Source of the DNA: Micrococcaceae bacterium
Lineage (GTDB): Bacteria; Actinomycetota; Actinomycetes; Actinomycetales; Micrococcaceae
Assembly: GCA_030452125.1 (NCBI GenBank)
Contig: JAKDMV010000013.1
Span: 1-39,428, forward strand
DNA length: 39,428 nt
Direction of reading: 5' to 3'
The notes under the pieces are model-generated. The model was given only the letters and a program-made list of their open reading frames with translations, ran no database searches and was not told the origin of the DNA. How positions within the stretch are numbered: position 1 is the first letter of the stretch; each line of letters starts with the position of its first letter. A program made the translations under genes and the position numbers. Below are positions 1-7,844 of the stretch, piece after piece.

Positions 1-507
1 CCCCCGACCGGCACACGCCCCGGGGAGCTCCTCGACCGATTCCTGGCCCGGCTGATCGACGGCGTCATCCTGCTGATCGTCAACTTCCTGGTCGTAGGCC
101 TGATCATCACCGGCGCGATCATGGGGGCCGGAGGAGCCGGCCTCGGGCTCGGCGGCAGAAGCTTCGGCGCGACGGCGGTGTCAGCGGTGGTCAGCGCCGT
201 CATCTACGTCGGCTACTTCGCCTTCATGGAGTCCAGCCGGGGACAGACCGTGGGCAAGATGCTCATGAAACTGCATGTCGTGGGCGCCCAGGGCGGCCAC
301 CCGGATATGACCGAGGCGATCAAGCGGAACCTCTGGATGGGCTTCGGGATCATCGGAATCCTGCCGATCATCGGTACCGTACTTGGTTCGCTCGCCTCGC
401 TGGCCGCGGCGATCGTCATCGCGGTGACCATCAACAACGACACCGTGAAACGCCAGAGCTGGTTCGATAAGTTCGCCGGCGGCACCCAGGTCATCAAGCA
501 GGGCTGA
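1..507 (+). CDS. RDD family membrane protein, 3' part
   Basis: The reading frame is open from the first base, so the gene begins left of the window. The visible part is 168 residues. The segment GELLDRFLARLIDGVI near its beginning is the Arg...Asp signature of the RDD family. Three or four hydrophobic segments follow, together with the family's second conserved region (SSRGQTVGKMLMKLHVV, about residues 78-94). RDD proteins are small integral membrane proteins of mostly unknown role, sometimes linked to ion exchange. A GC-rich hairpin lies just after the stop, and the next gene is convergent. The family call is secure; the function is not known. Confidence 0.85.
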   Translation, partial: PPTGTRPGELLDRFLARLIDGVILLIVNFLVVGLIITGAIMGAGGAGLGLGGRSFGATAVSAVVSAVIYVGYFAFMESSRGQTVGKMLMKLHVVGAQGGHPDMTEAIKRNLWMGFGIIGILPIIGTVLGSLASLAAAIVIAVTINNDTVKRQSWFDKFAGGTQVIKQG

Positions 508-517
508 TCCGCTCCAC

Positions 518-540
518 CGGGGCCCCGGGCCGGGGCCCCG
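518..540. terminator. GC-rich hairpin between convergent genes
   Basis: A perfect 9-bp stem (518-526 with 532-540) closes a 5-base loop between the RDD stop codon and the end of the convergent VIT gene. It has no U-tract on either strand, as is common for terminators in high-GC actinobacteria. Assignment as a bidirectional terminator is inferred from position and pairing. Confidence 0.5.
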
Positions 541-1275
541 CTAGCCGGTGACCCCGCTGCTACCCAACCAGGTGCCGATGAGGAACGTGGCCCCCAGGGC
601 CAGGATCCCGCCGACCACGACCCTCACCACCGGCTTGAACACCGGCGCTCCCCCGAGGCGCGCCCCCAGCCCCCCGGTCACGGCCAAGGCCACCAGGACG
701 GCGAGGAAGGTCACCGGGATCCTCCACTGCGCCGGCAGCAGGACGGCCGTCAGGAACGGCAGCAACGCCCCGGCCGTGAAGGACACCGCGGACGCGGCGG
801 CAGCACTCCACGGGCTGACCACGTCCTCGCGGTCGATATTCAGTTCGGCGTCGAGGTGGGCCCCCAACGCGTCATGGGCGGTGAGTTCGGTGGCCACCGT
901 CCGGGCGGTGGCGGCGCTGAGCCCCTTCCGCTCATACAGGTCGGCCAGTTCGTCGAGTTCCTCCTGGGGCAGGTGCGCCAGTTCGCTGCGTTCCTGGGCG
1001 ATGAGGGCCCGCTGCGAATCCGCGGAGCTGGACACCGAGACGTATTCACCCAGCGCCATGGACACCGCACCACCGATTAGTGCCGCCGCCCCGGCGGCCA
1101 GGATCGGGCCGGTGGCAGTGGTCGCGCCGGCCACCCCGACCACGACGGCGGCGGTGGAGACGATCCCGTCGTTGGCGCCCAGGACCCCGGCCCGCAGCCA
1201 GTTCAACCGTTCGGCCAGTCCCCCGCCCTCATGCGGTTCGCCGTCGTGCTGGTTTGCTCCGGTGGATTGCTTCAT
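541..1275 (-). CDS. VIT1/CCC1 family Fe2+/Mn2+ transporter
   Basis: This 244-residue membrane protein matches the vacuolar iron transporter family. It has the GANDGIVST motif in the first transmembrane segment (about residues 33-41), then ALGEYVSVSS in the second helix, a cytoplasmic charged segment rich in Glu (SELAHLPQEELDELADLYERKG starts this region), and three C-terminal hydrophobic helices. Homologues export or sequester ferrous iron or manganese. The first ATG of the plausible start region is used (1275). A GTG two codons upstream (1281) is also possible, and neither has a strong ribosome binding site. The gene fits the metal-homeostasis theme of the window but stands alone here. Confidence 0.85.
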   Translation of the reverse strand: MKQSTGANQHDGEPHEGGGLAERLNWLRAGVLGANDGIVSTAAVVVGVAGATTATGPILAAGAAALIGGAVSMALGEYVSVSSSADSQRALIAQERSELAHLPQEELDELADLYERKGLSAATARTVATELTAHDALGAHLDAELNIDREDVVSPWSAAAASAVSFTAGALLPFLTAVLLPAQWRIPVTFLAVLVALAVTGGLGARLGGAPVFKPVVRVVVGGILALGATFLIGTWLGSSGVTG

Positions 1276-1303
1276 GGCCACCAGTCAATCACTGCGCCGT
1301 CCT

Positions 1304-2065
1304 TCAGAGCCGGATGTAGGCCGGGTAGCGGGGGCCCATCGAGTCCCCCGAGGAGGTCCCCCGCACACGGCGCCCGATCCACGGCACCACGAATTCGCGG
1401 GTCCAGCGGGCGTTGGAGGCGAGTTGTTCCCTACGGGTCGGCTCCGGGGCGCTCTCCAGCTCCGGGGTCGCGATCGCGTCGGCGCCCTCGAGCAGGGTCA
1501 ACACCTTCTTGGCCATCAGCGTATGCCCGGGGGGACCCATATGCAGCCGGTCCACCGCCCAGTACCGGAAATCGCTGAATTCACGCCAACGCCAGTAGTC
1601 GGCGACGAGGGCGCCATGGCGGTCAGCTGCTTCACGCACCCATTCGTTGTAGATGGCGGTCCGGCCCCGGGTCTTGCCGAAGACGGCCGAGGCCGAGGAG
1701 TCGAACCCGGTGAACACCACGACGGTTGCACCGGTGGCCCGCAGGCGGGCCACCATGTCGTCGTAACCGGCCATCAGCGCGTCGATATCCACCCGGGGGC
1801 GCAGGATGTCGTTGCCCCCGGCATAGAGCGTGACCAGGGTCGGTTCCATGGCCAGGGCCGTTTCGAGCTGTTCGTCGATGACCTGGTGGATCTTCTTGCC
1901 ACGAATGGCCAGATTCGCATACCCCCAGGCCGGGTCGGCGGCACAGAGTTGCTCGGCCACCCGATCGGCCCACCCGCGGACGCCGTGGGGACGGGTCGGG
2001 TCCTCATCACCCACGCCTTCGGTGAAGGAGTCCCCCAGAGCCAGATACCGTTTCTCGAATTCCAC
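1304..2065 (-). CDS. SGNH/GDSL family hydrolase
   Basis: This 253-residue protein has the block I nucleophile motif GDSFTEG (Ser13), the block III motif GGND, and a C-terminal Asp-x-x-His pair (DRLHMGPPGH) of the SGNH hydrolase family, so a complete catalytic set is visible. The family covers esterases, lipases and deacetylases, and the substrate cannot be read from sequence. No signal peptide or membrane segment is seen, so it is probably cytoplasmic. The start is GTG at 2065: TAGGCT lies exactly six bases upstream (2072-2077), which suggests a leaderless transcript. Confidence 0.85.
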   Translation of the reverse strand: MEFEKRYLALGDSFTEGVGDEDPTRPHGVRGWADRVAEQLCAADPAWGYANLAIRGKKIHQVIDEQLETALAMEPTLVTLYAGGNDILRPRVDIDALMAGYDDMVARLRATGATVVVFTGFDSSASAVFGKTRGRTAIYNEWVREAADRHGALVADYWRWREFSDFRYWAVDRLHMGPPGHTLMAKKVLTLLEGADAIATPELESAPEPTRREQLASNARWTREFVVPWIGRRVRGTSSGDSMGPRYPAYIRL

Positions 2066-2245
2066 CCGTCCAGCCTACGTCCACCGCTCTCCGGACGCCC
2101 GCCACCGGTCGATATGTATCCGCCCTCGGCGAAACCCGCCCGCCTGGGGCCGCCATGCGGGCCGGTCACAGGGTGTTCACAGTTCGGTTCGACAGGCTGG
2201 TTTCATGCAACACCGACAGGAACCCGTCCTCGAAAGGACCACCTC

Positions 2246-2533
2246 GTGAACATCCGCCAAGCCATCTTTGCTTCCGTGGCCTCCGCCGGGGTGTTGGCCG
2301 CCGGTTGGGTCGGCAGCACGCCACCGGTCGCCCAGGCGACACCGGCTCCCGCACCCTATCGACTCGGGTCCACCACGAGCGGTTCCGCGGTTGCGATCAC
2401 CACGAGGCCGGCGGCCAGTCCCTCGACCCTGTCCAGTGTCAGGCGCCAGCAGCTGCGCGGTTCGGAGCCCGTCCAGCTCATCAGCACGCCGGACCACATG
2501 GCCCCGGCAGGTCTCGCGGGACCCCGGGCATGA
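2246..2533 (+). CDS. small exported protein, unknown
   Basis: This is a 95-residue protein. It starts at GTG 2246, seven bases after a GAAAGGA ribosome binding site. The N-terminus is a clear Sec signal peptide: one Arg near the start, a hydrophobic core, and likely cleavage after AQA at residue 31. The mature part is about 64 residues, rich in Pro, Ser and Thr, with no domain I recognise. Its stop codon overlaps the ATG of the following ApbE-like gene (ATGA), so the two are translationally coupled. ApbE enzymes attach FMN to Thr/Ser of exported proteins, so this could be a partner, but no clear FMN_bind flavinylation motif is present. Confidence 0.65.
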   Translation: MNIRQAIFASVASAGVLAAGWVGSTPPVAQATPAPAPYRLGSTTSGSAVAITTRPAASPSTLSSVRRQQLRGSEPVQLISTPDHMAPAGLAGPRA

Positions 2534-3345
2534 GCGTGGTGGACGAAGCGACGGGCGGGCCGGCCGATCCGCGGATCCCGGAGCTGGCCCACCGGTCGTT
2601 CCAGGCCCTGGGCACGACGGTCGGCATCAGCGCGCCGCTGGAACCCGACGAGCTCGACGCCGCCGTGGAAACGGTCCAGCGCATCTTCCTCGACGCCCAG
2701 ACCTCCTTCGGCGTCGACGGCCAGGGCCCGGTGGAGAGCCTGCGTCGCGGGGACATCGAACTCCGGTACGCCCACCGCCGGTTGCGGGCGCTCTATGAGC
2801 AGGCGACCGTCTGGCGCCAGGCGACCGACGGTGCCTACACCCCGCACACCTCCACCGGACCGGTGGATCTGAGCGGGCTGGTCAAGGGGTGGGCCATCGC
2901 CCACGCCGGCCAGGCCATGATGGACCTCCAACTGCCGCATTGGTCGGTCACCGCCGGCGGCGACGTGCTGTGCAGCGGTTCGCCCTTCCCGGCAGAACCC
3001 ACCGGAACCGACCCGTTCTATGGCAGGCATTGGCGGGCCGGGATCACCGATCCCTTCGATCCGGCGACCTTGGTCGCCGATGTGCCGTTGGCCGGGACCC
3101 CCGGCTTCACCGCGGCGTTGGCCACCACCTCGACGGGGGCGGGATCCGGGCCGAACGCCTATCTGCAGGTCAGCGTGTTGGCCGAGGAGATCGTCACCGC
3201 GGATGTGCTGTCCCAGGCCATCATGGCCGGCGGGGAATCCACCCTGGAGGCCGCCGTCCGCGATTTCGGGGTCGCGGTCCTGGTCTGCGGGCACGACGGC
3301 GAACTACTCGCCTCCTCGACCTGGCCCCTGCAGCAGAGCGCGTGA
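2530..3345 (+). CDS. ApbE family FAD:protein FMN transferase
   Basis: This 271-residue protein has the ApbE landmarks in order: ALGTTVGI near residue 28, TDGAYTPHTS, the VDLSGLVKGWAI motif (family form DLGGIAKGYAVD), TAGGDVL, ALATTSTGAG and TADVLSQAI. ApbE transfers FMN from FAD onto Thr or Ser of target flavoproteins. Two oddities are visible. There is no signal peptide, and the Thr that usually follows the metal-binding Asp by four residues (ADxxxT) is Gln here. The length is slightly below the usual 300-350. The start ATG overlaps the upstream stop by four bases. Family assignment is good; activity is less certain because of the Thr-to-Gln change. Confidence 0.8.
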   Translation: MSVVDEATGGPADPRIPELAHRSFQALGTTVGISAPLEPDELDAAVETVQRIFLDAQTSFGVDGQGPVESLRRGDIELRYAHRRLRALYEQATVWRQATDGAYTPHTSTGPVDLSGLVKGWAIAHAGQAMMDLQLPHWSVTAGGDVLCSGSPFPAEPTGTDPFYGRHWRAGITDPFDPATLVADVPLAGTPGFTAALATTSTGAGSGPNAYLQVSVLAEEIVTADVLSQAIMAGGESTLEAAVRDFGVAVLVCGHDGELLASSTWPLQQSA

Positions 3346-3361
3346 ACCCCGGTGCCGCCGC

Positions 3362-4507
3362 TCAGCCGCCGGCGAGGGAGAGCAGGACCTGGCGTACGGC
3401 CACGCTGAGTTGCCCACCCCGGGTGCCGGTGCCGCTCTCCTCGGCCCGGGCCGGCACATAACCGAATCCGATGCCGTAGGCGGGGTCGGCGTAGGCCAGC
3501 GTGGCGTTGGCCCCGTCGTGGCCGAAGGACTGCCAGGACCCGAAGTCGTTGCGCGGGATCGATTTCATGAACATCACGGCGAACGCCCCGGTCAGCCCGT
3601 TGGCCCGGTCGAGGCCGAACACCTGCTCGGCGGCCACCGTCCCTCGCGTGTCCTCGGTCAGGAAGGGCCCATCGGCGGCCCCGTCGTCCCGGACGACGCC
3701 GGTGCTGGCCGCCGCATAGAGCCGCGCCAGGCCGCGGGCACTGGCCACTCCCCCGGCGGCCGCGAGGCCCGAGGCCCTGATCCGCCGGTAGTTGGGCAGG
3801 TCCAGCAGGTCGTAGCTGATGCCCTCTCCGATATCGAAGCCCGCCGTGGAGTTCAGCGCCAGACCCAGCGGACCATACGGGTCGATGAAGGGAAGCTCCG
3901 GGCTTTGCGCGGGTTTGAGCACCTCGCGGAACCGGGGCTCCTCGCCCTCGGGCAGACCGAGGTGGAAGTCGATGCCGAAGGGCTCCCGGATGCGGGTCTC
4001 GTAGACCTGCTGCAGGGTCTGCCCGGTGATGCGCCGGACGAGTTCCTCGGCGAAGATCCCGATGGTCAACGCGTGGTATTGGTGCGTGGAGCCGGGTTTC
4101 CAGACGGGAGGGGCGGCGGCCAGGCGTGCGGCGCCCTGGGATGATTCGGTGTAGTGCTCCACCGCCATGCCGCCGTCGACCCCCGGCAGCCCGGCCTGGT
4201 GGCTCAGCAGTTGCCCGACCGTGATGGCCTTCTTGCCCCGGGCCGCGAATTCCGGCCAATACCTGGTCACCGGTTCCTCCAAGTCCAGCAGGCCATCCTG
4301 CACCAGCAGGGCGATGACCATGCCGGCGGCCCCCTTGGAGGCGGAAAAGACCCCGGTCAGCGAATCCAGCTGTGAGTTCGGTCCCACCGCATGGTCGATG
4401 ACGGGGTGCCCACCGGCGTAGACGCAGAGCTGGGCCGAGTAGTCGGGGTCCGCCGTGGCGAAGGATTCCAACAGCTCGGTGACGGGGGCGAAGCGCGGGT
4501 CGTTCAC
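3362..4507 (-). CDS. serine hydrolase, beta-lactamase/EstB family
   Basis: This 381-residue protein belongs to the class C beta-lactamase-like serine hydrolases. The SxxK nucleophile motif is SASK (residues 55-58). The Tyr motif is YHA (144-146) in place of YxN, and the third motif is HDG near the C-terminus. The overall pattern (LLSHQAGLPG, WKPGSTHQYHALTIG) is that of esterase EstB-like and LACTB-like enzymes rather than true antibiotic beta-lactamases. No signal peptide is seen, suggesting a cytoplasmic esterase. GTG 4507 is chosen because an AGGAG lies seven bases upstream and the residues before it are low-complexity. It lies 55 bases after the RNase H fusion gene on the same strand. Confidence 0.85.
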   Translation of the reverse strand: MNDPRFAPVTELLESFATADPDYSAQLCVYAGGHPVIDHAVGPNSQLDSLTGVFSASKGAAGMVIALLVQDGLLDLEEPVTRYWPEFAARGKKAITVGQLLSHQAGLPGVDGGMAVEHYTESSQGAARLAAAPPVWKPGSTHQYHALTIGIFAEELVRRITGQTLQQVYETRIREPFGIDFHLGLPEGEEPRFREVLKPAQSPELPFIDPYGPLGLALNSTAGFDIGEGISYDLLDLPNYRRIRASGLAAAGGVASARGLARLYAAASTGVVRDDGAADGPFLTEDTRGTVAAEQVFGLDRANGLTGAFAVMFMKSIPRNDFGSWQSFGHDGANATLAYADPAYGIGFGYVPARAEESGTGTRGGQLSVAVRQVLLSLAGG

Positions 4508-4562
4508 GGTGGGGCTCCTGGGCTCTGCCGATTCCGGGGAGGGGTCCCCGGCATTCGGGGAT

Positions 4563-5591
4563 CTAGACTTCGGGGGTTTCCTGGCGGAAGCGCAACCGCC
4601 AGCGCTGCTCTTCACGCTGCCACAGGGAACCGACGGTGACCGCCGATTCCGTTCCGACCAGACGGTAGGTCAGGTGGATCGCCTCCACCCCCACGCGGAT
4701 CGCCTCGAGCAGTTCGAAGGCACGGTCGATCCCGGGGCCGGCCGGCGGGGTCGACCATCCGCCGTGCGGGACGACGTCGTCCTCCTCGCCCACCTGATCG
4801 GCGGCTTCCAGCAGGTCCACGGCCCCCGAGGACAAGACGGTCACCGCGGTCTCGCGTTCGGTCAGCGTCCCCCGGGACGTGACTTCGCGGTAGTCCGGAT
4901 GCAGCAGGAAGTTCAGCTGTCCCACTTCGCTGCGGACCCGAGGATCCAGCAACTCCCGTTCCAGGGCGACCACGGCATCGATCTCGGCGCTTCCGCGGCC
5001 CGTTTCGGCGGGGTCCTCGAGGGAGGAGAACAAGTCGTCCTGTTCCAGGGGGTCCGCACCGGTGGGGGCCGGCTCGGCCTGCGGGGAAGGGCCGGGGTCC
5101 GCCGGGCCGGCCTCAGGTGACCCGGATCCCGGGTAGCCCGGGCCCGCGTCGCTGCCCCGCCCGGACTGGTAGGCGGTGGCCGCAGCCCGGGCGCGGTCAT
5201 CGGCCGCCTCGTTGAGGTGGTGCCCGGCATGGCCCTTGACCCATTCGAACCGGTAGTCGCGGCCGGTGATGGCCTCATCGATCTGCTTGAGCAGGTCCAC
5301 GTTCAACACCGGCTTGCCGTCGGCCTTCTTCCATCCCTTGCGTTTCCACCCCGGCATCCACTTGGTGATGCAGTTGATGACGTATTGGGAATCGCACAGG
5401 ATGTGCAGGTGCTCGTCGGCGACATGTTCGGTGGAACGGAACAGATCCAGCACGGCCATCAGTTCGCCCATGTTGTTCGTCCCGTGGGGCCAGCCGCCGG
5501 CCCGCCAGGCGGAGTCGTCGACGTACCAGGCCCAGCCGGCGGGTCCTGGGTTTCCAAGCGCGGAGCCGTCTGCGGCGGCGGTGATCGTCAT
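4563..5591 (-). CDS. RNase HI fused to NTF2-like domain
   Basis: This is a 342-residue fusion. Residues 1-140 are RNase HI: Asp8 in ADGSALGNPGP, Glu43 in NNMGELMAVL, Asp67 in CDSQYV and Asp131 in NEAADDRA form the DEDD metal site, and the KGHAGH loop is present. It should cleave the RNA strand of RNA-DNA hybrids. Residues 145-215 are a Pro/Gly/Ser-rich linker. Residues 220-342 resemble the DUF4440/SnoaL-like NTF2 fold (ERELLDPRVRSEVGQLNFLL, then HPDYREVTSRG). ATG 5591 is used because AGGA sits eight bases upstream; an in-frame ATG three codons earlier is possible. The start is divergent from the lipoprotein pair. The role of the C-terminal domain is unknown. Confidence 0.85.
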   Translation of the reverse strand: MTITAAADGSALGNPGPAGWAWYVDDSAWRAGGWPHGTNNMGELMAVLDLFRSTEHVADEHLHILCDSQYVINCITKWMPGWKRKGWKKADGKPVLNVDLLKQIDEAITGRDYRFEWVKGHAGHHLNEAADDRARAAATAYQSGRGSDAGPGYPGSGSPEAGPADPGPSPQAEPAPTGADPLEQDDLFSSLEDPAETGRGSAEIDAVVALERELLDPRVRSEVGQLNFLLHPDYREVTSRGTLTERETAVTVLSSGAVDLLEAADQVGEEDDVVPHGGWSTPPAGPGIDRAFELLEAIRVGVEAIHLTYRLVGTESAVTVGSLWQREEQRWRLRFRQETPEV

Positions 5592-5676
5592 GGGTTCCAT
5601 CCTGCCATGCCACCCCGACGCTTCGCGTTGGCCCCCGACGGTAGCCAGGAGCCTGCCCATCGGGCACGCTGTCCCC

Positions 5677-6150
5677 ATGCGCCCTCGCCTCATGGTTCCG
5701 CTGCTGGCCTTATGCCTGGCTCCAGTGGCAGGGTGCGGCTCCACCGGCGCGGGCCTGGAACTCCTCGATCGGCCGGCCACCGCGGAGGATGCCCTGCCAG
5801 CCGACACCGCCGTGGCGGGCTTCCAGCCGGGAACCACCCGGTTGCTCACCCGGACCGATGGCTTCTCCTTCTATCTGGCCCGGCCACCCCTGACGGGCGG
5901 TCCGGCGAACCTCCCGCCGGGGTGGGGGGCCTGCCTCATCGTCGCCGAGCCGGAGGTCATCACCTGCGGACCGCTGCCCTTGGAAACCCGGTTCCTCGGC
6001 GTCTCGGCCCGATTCGTGCCCGACGCTGAGCACACCCCGCACCCGGCACCCGAGGGGTGGGAACAGCTGCAGCGCCAGCTGTTCGTCAAGGGTCTGGACC
6101 ACAGCAGCAGGACACCCCCACGCCATCCGGTTCCCGAGGACGAGGGGTAG
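5677..6150 (+). CDS. lipoprotein, first of tandem pair
   Basis: This 157-residue protein has a lipoprotein signal peptide with lipobox APVAGC, so lipidated Cys20 would anchor it to the outer face of the membrane. It shares blocks with the next gene: ELLDRPATAEDALPAD, GFQPGTTR, SFYLAR, CLIVAE, and a C-terminal EGWEQLQRQLFVKGLD. I do not recognise the family. The two genes are separated by 32 bases and probably form one transcript starting in the 85-base region divergent from the RNase H gene. No Shine-Dalgarno is obvious. CACGCT lies six bases before the ATG, compatible with a leaderless start. Confidence 0.75.
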   Translation: MRPRLMVPLLALCLAPVAGCGSTGAGLELLDRPATAEDALPADTAVAGFQPGTTRLLTRTDGFSFYLARPPLTGGPANLPPGWGACLIVAEPEVITCGPLPLETRFLGVSARFVPDAEHTPHPAPEGWEQLQRQLFVKGLDHSSRTPPRHPVPEDEG

Positions 6151-6182
6151 CCAGAATCCAACGCGTCGGGGAGGCTGGCCCC

Positions 6183-6632
6183 ATGCGACGTCACCTTCTG
6201 GTTCCGCTACTGGCCCTACCGCTCCTGGCCGGGTGCAGCAGCCCGGCGGATCAGGGCATCGAACTACTCGATGAGCCGGCCACCGCGCAGGACGAGTTGC
6301 CCTCCGATCTCCATGTCGGCGGATTCGAACCGGATACAGTGCGCTTTGCCGCCCAGGTCGACGGCCTCTCGTTCTATATGGCCCGCGCAGCCACCGGGGA
6401 TGCCAGGCAGAGCGCCGAATCGGATGAGGGCCTCTGCCTGATCGTCGCGGAGGAAGATCACATCGCCTGTGCCGGCATGCCGTTCGACGTTTCGTTCTAC
6501 GGCATCTCGGCCAGGATAGAGGCCGACGACTTCGAGGCCTCCAAACTGACCTCCGAGGGCTGGGACCAGGTCCAGAAAAACCTGTTCCTGAAGGGTCTTG
6601 ACGATCGGGGGCAGCCCGGACGCAACGGGTAG
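6183..6632 (+). CDS. lipoprotein, second of tandem pair
   Basis: This 149-residue lipoprotein has lipobox LLAGC (Cys18). It is a paralogue of the preceding gene along its whole length: ELLDEPATAQDELPSD, GFEPDTVR, SFYMAR, CLIVAEEDHIAC, SFYGISAR and EGWDQVQKNLFLKGLD all align. Both carry a conserved pair of Cys about 10 residues apart in the CLIVAE...C block, which may form a disulphide. Function is unknown. The two probably arose by local tandem duplication followed by considerable divergence, since the segment between the SFY and CLIVAE blocks differs. Confidence 0.75.
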   Translation: MRRHLLVPLLALPLLAGCSSPADQGIELLDEPATAQDELPSDLHVGGFEPDTVRFAAQVDGLSFYMARAATGDARQSAESDEGLCLIVAEEDHIACAGMPFDVSFYGISARIEADDFEASKLTSEGWDQVQKNLFLKGLDDRGQPGRNG

Positions 6633-6639
6633 CCGGACC

Positions 6640-7752
6640 TCAACCGGGATGGAGCGGGTTGTGCCCGGCGGTGACTTCCTCCCCGGCACGCACCGGTCCG
6701 GGCGCCGTTCCGGAGCCGAACGGGGAACCGCCCAGTTCCTCGCGTCCGTGGGCCTGGAGCCAGTTGTCCAGCGCGGGGCCCTGCGGCACGAATCCGGTGG
6801 GATTGATGTCCTCGTGCACGATGTAATAGTGCCGTTTGATCTGCGTGAAATCGACGGTGTCCCCGAACCCCGGGGTCTGGAACAGGTCCCGGGCATAAGC
6901 CCAGAGCACCGGCATCTCGGCGAGCTTGTTCCGGTTGCATTTGAAGTGCCCGTGGTAGACGGCGTCGAAGCGCACCAGGGTGGTGAACAGGCGGACATCC
7001 GCCTCGGTGATGGTCTCCCCCATCAGGTACCGCTGCCCGGCGAGGCGTTCCTCCAACCAGTCCATGGCAGTCCAGAGGCGCTGGTAGGCCTCGTCGTAGG
7101 CCTGCTGCGAACCGGCGAAACCACAGCGGTAGACCCCGTTGTTGACCTCGGTGAAGATCCTTTTGATGACCGGGGCCATCTCCTCCCAGCGCCCTGCAGG
7201 CAGCAGGTCGGGGGCCCCCGCCCGGTGGAACTGCTTCCATTGGGTCGAGAAGTCCAGCGTCATCTGCGGGTAGTCGTTGGTCACGACGCCGCCGGTGGGG
7301 ATGTCCACCATTGCCGGAACGGTGATGCCCCGCGGGTAGTCGGGGAAGCGCCGGAAGAAGTTCTCCTGCAGCCGTTCGGTCCCCAGGACGGGGTCCCGGC
7401 CTCCGGGATCCAGATCGAAGGTCCAGGACCTGACATCGTGGGTCGGACCGGGCAGTCCGACACTGAACGCCTCCTCGAGCCCCAGCAGCCGGCGCACGAT
7501 CAGGGCCCGGTTCGCCCACGGGCAGGCGCGGGCCGCCACGAGCCGATAGCGTCCGGCCTCCACGGGCCAGGCCCGGGCCCCCTCCGAGAGTCCGGCCCCG
7601 GGGTCCCCGATGGAGCCACCACCCTGGGCGGCTGAGGCCCGGACGGCCTCCGGATCGGCGACGATCCGATCATTGATGTAGTTCGTGTCACGGGTGAATT
7701 CCTCACCAACGTTCACATAGGCGCCGCGGGTGGAATACCGGTTCTCATCCAT
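6640..7752 (-). CDS. glutathionyl-hydroquinone reductase-like (ECM4/YqjG family)
   Basis: This 370-residue protein is a member of the Xi-class GST family. The active-site motif is ACPWANRALIVRRLLGLE (Cys77), the N-terminal thioredoxin-like domain is followed by an all-helical GST C-terminal domain, and the region around TDVHIFTTLVRFDAVYHGHF-type sequence is conserved (here EADVRLFTTLVRFDAVYHGH). These enzymes reduce S-conjugated hydroquinones using a thiol; in actinobacteria the thiol is probably mycothiol rather than glutathione. Length fits the family. ATG 7752 is preceded by TAGGAT with exactly six bases between, so the mRNA is probably leaderless. It converges on the lipoprotein pair with an 8-base gap. 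Confidence 0.9.
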   Translation of the reverse strand: MDENRYSTRGAYVNVGEEFTRDTNYINDRIVADPEAVRASAAQGGGSIGDPGAGLSEGARAWPVEAGRYRLVAARACPWANRALIVRRLLGLEEAFSVGLPGPTHDVRSWTFDLDPGGRDPVLGTERLQENFFRRFPDYPRGITVPAMVDIPTGGVVTNDYPQMTLDFSTQWKQFHRAGAPDLLPAGRWEEMAPVIKRIFTEVNNGVYRCGFAGSQQAYDEAYQRLWTAMDWLEERLAGQRYLMGETITEADVRLFTTLVRFDAVYHGHFKCNRNKLAEMPVLWAYARDLFQTPGFGDTVDFTQIKRHYYIVHEDINPTGFVPQGPALDNWLQAHGREELGGSPFGSGTAPGPVRAGEEVTAGHNPLHPG

Positions 7753-7811
7753 GGGCCCATCCTAGGCCGGTTCACGTCATCCCGCTGGCGTCATCGGGTC
7801 CCGGAACGATA

Positions 7812-7829
7812 AGTTAAGTGGACTTAACT
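7812..7829. promoter_or_regulatory. 18-bp palindrome, candidate MntR operator
   Basis: AGTTAAGTGGACTTAACT has perfect 8-base arms around GG. It lies directly before the AAAGGA ribosome binding site of the Nramp gene, whose operon partner encodes a DtxR/MntR-type repressor. Such repressors bind short AT-rich palindromes over their own promoters in response to Mn2+. The identity of the binding protein is inferred from position. Confidence 0.65.
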
Positions 7830-7844
7830 CAAAGGATCCGTGCG

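Noticed and set aside
548-2533. 661-residue plus-strand open frame
   Set aside because: It runs antisense through the VIT and SGNH genes, which have clear families. Only its 3' end from GTG 2246 (signal peptide, ribosome binding site) is real.
7818-7844. GTG 7818 as start of the Nramp gene
   Set aside because: It lies inside the palindromic operator with no ribosome binding site; ATG 7845 has AAAGGA at the right distance and family-like length.
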